Below, one piece after another: positions 59,354 through 64,000 of a stretch of 64,000 nucleotides of DNA. Positions within the stretch are counted from its first letter, which is position 1. Each line of letters starts with the position of its first letter. The translations under genes and the position numbers were made by a program. The notes under the pieces were generated by a model, which saw only the letters and a program-made list of their open reading frames with translations, had not been told where the DNA came from and made no database searches. Origin of the DNA: Salivita marina (lineage in GTDB: Bacteria; Pseudomonadota; Gammaproteobacteria; Pseudomonadales; Azotimanducaceae); NCBI GenBank assembly GCA_038144425.1, contig JAYQNS010000004.1, forward strand, positions 434,001 through 498,000, read 5' to 3'.

Positions 59354-59803
59354 CTAGAAGGGGATGTCGTCGTCGAAGTCATCCATGGTATCGGGGTTGG
59401 CGACGGGCTCCGGAGCAGCCCGGGGCGCACTACGCTGGGGCGCCGGGGCGCCGCCGTTCATGCCGCCGCCGCGGCTATCGAGCATTTGCATGTCGTTGGC
59501 AATGATTTCCGTTTTGTAGCGTGTTTGCCCATCGCTTTCCCAGGAGCTGGTGCGCAGCGACCGTTCCACGAAAACCTTGGAGCCTTTGCGGAGATACTCG
59601 CCAGCAATTTCCGCAAGACGGCCGAAGCAAACCACTGAGTGCCACTCCGTGCGCTCCCGGTTTTCATTGCTTTGCTTATCGCGCCATTGCTCACTCGTGG
59701 CGAGGCGAAAGTTGGTCACCGGTGCCCCACCTTGGGTGTAGCGGGTTTCCGGGTCGACCCCTAAATTGCCGATAAGAATGACCTTGTTGATCCCGCGGGC
59801 CAT
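59354..59803 (-). CDS. ssb: single-stranded DNA-binding protein
   Basis: A 149-residue OB-fold protein coating single-stranded DNA in replication and repair. It begins ARGINKVILIGNLGVDPETR with GGAPVTNFRLATSEQW, then WHSVVCFGRLAEIAGEYLRK. The disordered Gly/Pro-rich linker ends in the acidic partner-binding tail DDFDDDIPF. GGAGG precedes the ATG. It is divergent from uvrA, as in many gammaproteobacteria; I could not identify a LexA box between them. Confidence 0.97.
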   Translation of the reverse strand: MARGINKVILIGNLGVDPETRYTQGGAPVTNFRLATSEQWRDKQSNENRERTEWHSVVCFGRLAEIAGEYLRKGSKVFVERSLRTSSWESDGQTRYKTEIIANDMQMLDSRGGGMNGGAPAPQRSAPRAAPEPVANPDTMDDFDDDIPF

Positions 59804-60007
59804 GGTGTCCTCCAGTGCTTTATTTTGTTACGCCAGTGTACCTCAGGCGCTCTCCCTGAGGAGAGGAGATTTCCCGGGCCTCCCCGAGCGCGAACGTCCC
59901 TTGCCGCCATCGAACGCGACACGTATCGTGCGAGAACGCGCTCCGGAGTGCCCCCCAAGCCTGAGCTCCCCCGGCTTGCGCGCTGCCCTTTCGCAAAGAG
60001 ACGCCCC

Positions 60008-62863
60008 ATGGATAGCATCAGTATTCGCGGTGCTCGCACCCATAATTTGAAGAACATCGATCTCGACCTGCCCCGGGACAAACTCATCGTCATCACCGGT
60101 CTGTCGGGTTCAGGCAAGTCCTCCCTGGCCTTCGATACCCTATACGCCGAAGGACAGCGGCGCTACGTAGAGTCCTTGTCCGCCTACGCACGGCAGTTCC
60201 TCTCCATGATGGAAAAGCCCGACGTGGACTACATCGAAGGTCTGTCCCCGGCCATCTCCATCGAGCAAAAATCCACCTCCCACAACCCACGGTCGACGGT
60301 GGGCACGATCACGGAGATCTACGACTATCTCCGCCTGCTGTTTGCCAGAGTCGGGGAGCCCCGCTGTCCTGATCATGACACGCCCCTCGCGGCGCAAACG
60401 GTGAGCCAGATGGTGGACCACGTCATGGCCTTGCCCGAAGGGACGCGGGCCATGCTGCTGGCGCCAGTGGTCGATGATCGGAAGGGAGAGCACCTGCCGG
60501 TCTTCAAGTCCCTGACCGCCGGAGGATTCGTACGCGCCCGTATCGACGGCGAGGTGTTCGATCTCGACGACCGCCCCAGCCTGGATAAAAAGCGCAAGCA
60601 CAGCATAGAAGTCGTGGTGGACCGGTTCCGGGTGAAGGCGGGGCTCGAACAGCGCCTGGCCGAGTCCTTCGAGACGGCCCTGGAACTCGCCCAGGGGAAC
60701 GCCTGGGTGCTCACCATGAATGAGAACCCCAATGGCGACGGGGACCCCATCGTCTTCTCCTCCCACTTCGCCTGTCATCAGTGCGGCTACAGCTTGAGCG
60801 AGCTGGAGCCCCGCCTGTTCTCCTTCAACAACCCCGCCGGAGCCTGCCCGACCTGCGATGGCCTGGGGGTTAGGCAATTCATTGATGCCAAGCGCGCAAT
60901 ACCCGATGGCAGCCTCGCGCTCAGCGAAGGGGCCATTCAAGGCTGGGACCGGAGAAACGTCTATTACTTCCATCTGCTATCGGCAGTGGCCAAGCACTAC
61001 GGATTTGATCTGGACGCACCCTTTGATTCCCTCAGTAAGAAGCACCGGGACATCATCCTGCAGGGGTCGGGCGCTACGGAGATTAACTTCAGCTACCGCA
61101 CGGAACGCGGCAGTGTCATTCGCAGGGAGTACCCCTTTGAGGGCGTGGTGCCGAATATGGAGCGCCGCTACCGGGAAACGGACTCAAACATGGTTCGGGA
61201 AAACCTGGCGCGCTTCATGTCCGTGGCCCCCTGCGACGCCTGCCGGGGAACGCGCCTGCGCCGAGAGGCTCGGGCGGTATTCCTAGAGGGGCGCACCCTT
61301 CCCGCCATCACCCACGATTCCATTGCCGATGCGGCCACCTATTTCGACGGCCTGGCCCTCAAAGGAAAGCGGGGAGAAATTGCCGACAAGATCCTCAAGG
61401 AAATCCGGGCACGACTGCGCTTTCTGGTCGACGTGGGACTGAATTACCTCACCCTCGAGCGCTCCGCGGACACCCTATCCGGGGGGGAAGCCCAGCGCAT
61501 TCGGCTGGCCAGCCAGATCGGCGCGGGGCTTGTGGGCGTGCTCTACGTCCTAGACGAGCCCTCCATCGGGCTCCATCAGCGGGATAACGAGCGACTCCTC
61601 GCCACCCTGACCCACCTACGAGACCTTGGAAACACCGTGCTGGTGGTGGAGCACGACGAGGACGCCATTCGCGCTGCGGACCACGTGATTGATATTGGCC
61701 CCGGTGCTGGGGTTCATGGCGGCGCCGTCGTGGCCGCTGGTAAGCCCGCGGAGATCGCAAAAAGCGCCGAATCCCTTACCGGCGCCTATCTATCCGGGCG
61801 CCGCGCCATTGCCGTCCCCAAAAAGCGACACGAGCCTCAAGACAAGCGCTGGCTCACCATTCAGGGCGCCTCGGGCAACAACCTCCGAGACGTTACCGGG
61901 CGTCTGCCTTTAGGCCTCATGACCTGCATCACCGGGGTTTCTGGCTCGGGCAAGTCGACGCTGATTAACCACACGCTCTACCCCGCGGCGGCCACAGCCC
62001 TCAACGGCGCCACGGCCCTCAGCCCCGCGGCCCATGATCGAATCGACGGCCTCGAGCATCTAGACAAGGTGGTGGACATCGACCAGAGCCCCATCGGCCG
62101 AACGCCGCGTTCGAATCCCGCTACCTACACTGGCCTCTTCACGCCCATACGGGAGCTTTTCGCCCAAACCAGTGAAGCCCGCACCCGGGGTTACAAACCA
62201 GGAAGATTCAGCTTCAACGTAAAAGGGGGCCGGTGCGAGGCGTGTCAAGGCGATGGGCTCATCAAGGTGGAGATGCACTTCCTCCCGGATATCTACGTCG
62301 TCTGCGATGCCTGCAAGGGCAAGCGCTACAACAGGGAAACCTTGGAGGTGCAGTACAAAGGCAAAAACATCAATGAGGTGCTTCAGATGACCGTGGAGGA
62401 AGGCCTTAGCTTCTTCTCGGCCATTCCCGTACTGGCCCGAAAGCTCCAAACCCTCATGGACGTAGGCCTCAGCTACGTGCGCCTGGGCCAAAGCGCCACC
62501 ACGCTCTCCGGGGGCGAGGCGCAGCGGGTAAAGCTTGCCCGGGAGCTCTCGAAGCGCGATACGGGCAACACGCTCTACATCTTGGACGAGCCCACGACGG
62601 GCCTGCACTTTCAAGATATTGAGCTGCTGCTCGAGGTCCTTCACCGTTTGCGCGATCACGGCAATACGGTCGTAGTGATTGAGCACAACCTTGACGTCAT
62701 CAAGACAGCCGACTGGATCCTCGATCTGGGTCCCGAGGGCGGTTCCGGGGGCGGGCAAATTATCGCCGAAGGTACGCCGGAAGACGTCGCGGCTCACTCT
62801 GCGTCCATTACGGGCCGCTTCCTAAAACCCTACCTTAAAGCCAAGCGTCGCCGGGCCGCCTAG
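60008..62863 (+). CDS. uvrA: excinuclease ABC subunit UvrA
   Basis: A 951-residue damage-recognition ATPase of nucleotide excision repair. The first ABC module has Walker A ITGLSGSGKSSLAFDTLYAE, a zinc site CHQCGYSLSELEPRLFSFNN with CPTCDG, and LSGGEAQRIRLASQIG. The second has GVSGSGKSTLINHTLYPA, the zinc site GGRCEACQGDG with CDACKGKR, and LSGGEAQRVKLARELSKR with YILDEPTTGLHF. ATG at 60008 (MDSISIRGARTHNLKNI) matches the family's N terminus; a longer in-frame extension upstream lacks homology. Confidence 0.97.
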   Translation: MDSISIRGARTHNLKNIDLDLPRDKLIVITGLSGSGKSSLAFDTLYAEGQRRYVESLSAYARQFLSMMEKPDVDYIEGLSPAISIEQKSTSHNPRSTVGTITEIYDYLRLLFARVGEPRCPDHDTPLAAQTVSQMVDHVMALPEGTRAMLLAPVVDDRKGEHLPVFKSLTAGGFVRARIDGEVFDLDDRPSLDKKRKHSIEVVVDRFRVKAGLEQRLAESFETALELAQGNAWVLTMNENPNGDGDPIVFSSHFACHQCGYSLSELEPRLFSFNNPAGACPTCDGLGVRQFIDAKRAIPDGSLALSEGAIQGWDRRNVYYFHLLSAVAKHYGFDLDAPFDSLSKKHRDIILQGSGATEINFSYRTERGSVIRREYPFEGVVPNMERRYRETDSNMVRENLARFMSVAPCDACRGTRLRREARAVFLEGRTLPAITHDSIADAATYFDGLALKGKRGEIADKILKEIRARLRFLVDVGLNYLTLERSADTLSGGEAQRIRLASQIGAGLVGVLYVLDEPSIGLHQRDNERLLATLTHLRDLGNTVLVVEHDEDAIRAADHVIDIGPGAGVHGGAVVAAGKPAEIAKSAESLTGAYLSGRRAIAVPKKRHEPQDKRWLTIQGASGNNLRDVTGRLPLGLMTCITGVSGSGKSTLINHTLYPAAATALNGATALSPAAHDRIDGLEHLDKVVDIDQSPIGRTPRSNPATYTGLFTPIRELFAQTSEARTRGYKPGRFSFNVKGGRCEACQGDGLIKVEMHFLPDIYVVCDACKGKRYNRETLEVQYKGKNINEVLQMTVEEGLSFFSAIPVLARKLQTLMDVGLSYVRLGQSATTLSGGEAQRVKLARELSKRDTGNTLYILDEPTTGLHFQDIELLLEVLHRLRDHGNTVVVIEHNLDVIKTADWILDLGPEGGSGGGQIIAEGTPEDVAAHSASITGRFLKPYLKAKRRRAA

Positions 62864-62878
62864 CGAGCCCCCAAACGA

Positions 62879-62904
62879 AAAACGGCGCCCTCAGGCGCCG
62901 TTTT
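62879..62904. terminator. bidirectional intrinsic terminator between uvrA and rplQ
   Basis: AAAACGGCGCC-CTCA-GGCGCCGTTTT is a perfect 11-base stem with a 4-base loop and T/A-rich flanks. It serves the convergent ends of uvrA and the rpoA-rplQ operon. Confidence 0.93.
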
Positions 62905-62924
62905 AACCGCGGGGAACCAGGCGC

Positions 62925-63338
62925 TTAGGCCTCGTCTTCCACCTCCACGGACTCTTCTTCGACATCGTCGAGATCAGGCATGGGTCGATCCACCAGCTCG
63001 ATGAAGGCCATGGGCGCCGCGTCACCGGCGCGGAAGCCACACTTCAATATGCGGGTGTAACCCCCGGGACGCTCAGCGTAGCGCGGGCCGATCTCAGTGA
63101 AGAGCTTGCCCACGGCTTCCTTGCTCCGGGTCCGGCTAAAGGCCAGACGTCGGTTAGCCACGGAATCTTCCTTCGCCAAGGTGATCAGGGGCTCTGCGAC
63201 CCGACGAAGCTCCTTCGCCTTAGGCAGAGTGGTTTTGATCACCTCATGCTCGATTAGCGAAACCGCCATATTGCGGAACATTGCGGTCCGATGGGAGCTG
63301 TTGCGGTTGAGCTGACGACCACTTTTACGGTGACGCAT
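62925..63338 (-). CDS. rplQ: 50S ribosomal protein L17
   Basis: A 137-residue large-subunit protein. It begins MRHRKSGRQLNRNSSHRTAM with FRNMAVSLIEHEVIKTTLPK and AKELRRVAEPLITLA, the highly conserved L17 sequence, and GGYTRILKCGFRAGDAAPMA. The acidic tail (DLDDVEEESVEVEDEA) is longer than in E. coli. It is the last gene of the rpoA-rplQ operon, 33 bases after rpoA, with a strong terminator following. Confidence 0.98.
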   Translation of the reverse strand: MRHRKSGRQLNRNSSHRTAMFRNMAVSLIEHEVIKTTLPKAKELRRVAEPLITLAKEDSVANRRLAFSRTRSKEAVGKLFTEIGPRYAERPGGYTRILKCGFRAGDAAPMAFIELVDRPMPDLDDVEEESVEVEDEA

Positions 63339-63371
63339 GACTTCGGTTTCCTTGACGCTTAGGGGCGACGC

Positions 63372-64000
63372 TTAGGCGATCGCTTTGTCATCCTTCTTGA
63401 GGCTTGCGGGCGGCCAGCTGTCCAGGCGCATGCCCAGAGAGAGGCCCCGGGACGCAAGCACGTCCTTAATTTCCGTGAGCGACTTCTTGCCCAGGTTCGG
63501 CGTCTTTAGCAGCTCCACTTCCGTTCGCTGGATCAAATCACCGATGTAATAGATGTTCTCTGCCTTCAGGCAATTAGCGCTACGCACCGTCAGCTCTAAG
63601 TCGTCGACGGGACGAAGAAGGATCGGATCGATCTGCTCTTCGCTTTCCGCCGCTGCGGGCTCCGCCTGACCTTCGAGGTCCACGAACACGGCGAGCTGCT
63701 GCTGGAGGATCGTGGCAGCGCGACGGATCGCTTCCTCGGGCTCGATGGTGCCGTTGGTCTCGAGGTCGATGATCAACTTGTCGAGGTCCGTGCGCTGCTC
63801 AACCCGGGCCGCTTCTACGCTGTAGGCGACACGGTAGATCGGGCTGAAGGTTGCATCGAGAAGAAGCACGCCTATGGGACGCGTTTCTTCTTCTTCGCCG
63901 CGACGAGCATCGGCAGGCTCATAGCCTCGTCCTCGGGCCACGTGAAGTTCCATTTTAAGCTTACCGCCGCTGTTCAGCGTAGCGATGTGGTGCTCCGGGT
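63372..64000 (-). CDS. rpoA: DNA-directed RNA polymerase subunit alpha, C-terminal part (runs off window)
   Basis: The last 208 residues of RpoA. Part of the N-terminal assembly domain is seen in YSVEAARVEQRTDLDKLIID with NGTIEPEEAIRRAATILQQQ. The linker is followed by the C-terminal domain DPILLRPVDDLELTVRSANC and LLKTPNLGKKSLTEIKDVLA, which binds UP elements and activators. The frame is open to the window edge (reading PEHHIATLNSGGKLKMELHV), so the true start lies outside; the internal ATG at 63953 is not the start. Confidence 0.97.
   Translation of the reverse strand, partial: PEHHIATLNSGGKLKMELHVARGRGYEPADARRGEEEETRPIGVLLLDATFSPIYRVAYSVEAARVEQRTDLDKLIIDLETNGTIEPEEAIRRAATILQQQLAVFVDLEGQAEPAAAESEEQIDPILLRPVDDLELTVRSANCLKAENIYYIGDLIQRTEVELLKTPNLGKKSLTEIKDVLASRGLSLGMRLDSWPPASLKKDDKAIA

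Noticed and set aside
59804..60007. LexA/SOS box between divergent ssb and uvrA
   Set aside because: Such a box is expected from E. coli, but I found no CTG-N10-CAG type site with an AT-rich centre in this gap.
59825..60007. N-terminal extension of UvrA by 61 codons
   Set aside because: The extension is rich in Arg and Pro and has no UvrA homology; the family starts at MDSISIRGARTHNLKN, encoded from 60008.
63953..64000. Treating the ATG at 63951-63953 as the rpoA start
   Set aside because: The frame stays open to the edge and encodes conserved RpoA sequence before it, so it is an internal Met.
1..64000. CRISPR arrays, insertion sequences, prophage genes, integrases or toxin-antitoxin pairs
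   Set aside because: No direct-repeat arrays, transposase or integrase motifs, or phage structural genes were seen; all long stretches are explained by ordinary chromosomal genes.

Overview
This window is chromosomal DNA from a high-GC gammaproteobacterium. The evidence is its gene orders: lolB-ispE-tRNA(Gln)-prs-rplY-pth-ychF, hemA-prfA-prmC, and proA-nadD-rsfS-rlmH-mrdA-mrdB-mltB-rlpA-dacA-ybeD-lipB. It also carries cmoAB (carboxy-SAM wobble-uridine modification) and a gammaproteobacterial-type rpoA. The accessory genes suggest an aerobic heterotroph that degrades acyl-CoA, aromatic and possibly terpenoid or steroid-like substrates and can also oxidise reduced sulfur. The genus cannot be read from the sequence. 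I see no insertion sequence, prophage, CRISPR array or integrase, and no gene-free stretch over 300 bases.

Left part, 1-10909: a partial alpha/beta hydrolase, a TetR regulator, a nitronate monooxygenase-like flavoprotein, an acyl-CoA dehydrogenase and a D-2-hydroxyacid dehydrogenase. Then comes a tight eight-gene run on the + strand (4649-10909). It encodes a periplasmic molybdenum hydroxylase (IorAB type), a monoheme cytochrome c with a flavocytochrome c sulfide dehydrogenase flavoprotein (FccAB/SoxEF type), and SoxX, SoxY, SoxZ and SoxA. SoxB and SoxCD are not in the window, and this SoxY lacks the usual Gly-Gly-Cys-Gly-Gly end. This is the most unusual functional unit here.

Middle part, 10987-36923: ppx and ppk1 (convergent, stop ends overlapping), cmoA-cmoB with a small membrane protein and an acyl-CoA dehydrogenase-like protein, a phytanoyl-CoA dioxygenase-type enzyme, a TPR protein, an MFS transporter, coniferyl aldehyde dehydrogenase, a remnant of a rimK-like gene, a methyltransferase and an enoyl-CoA hydratase. 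These are followed by a cluster of Coq7-like hydroxylase, chorismate mutase, cytochrome P450 and short-chain dehydrogenase. Then come an acyl-CoA synthetase, a TolC-type outer-membrane channel with a striking palindrome upstream, lipA-trmH, an FAD amine oxidase and a class I fumarase.

Right part, 36929-64000: conserved housekeeping genes. They cover translation (tRNA-Met, tRNA-Gln, ychF, pth, rplY, prfA, prmC, rsfS, rlmH, rplQ), isoprenoid, heme, NAD and proline biosynthesis (ispE, hemA, nadD, proA), the elongasome and cell-wall block (mrdA, mrdB, mltB, rlpA, dacA, uppP), lipoate (lipB), outer-membrane lipoprotein sorting (lolB), DNA repair and replication (uvrA, ssb), and the 3' part of rpoA.

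Three conserved genes in one 10-kb stretch have their reading frames disturbed by small indels: prs near 40020, a moeB-like gene near 47564, and the dacA/ybeD junction near 48895. All three are explained by loss of one or two bases in short runs, so local sequence errors are the simplest explanation and should be excluded before any biological reading.
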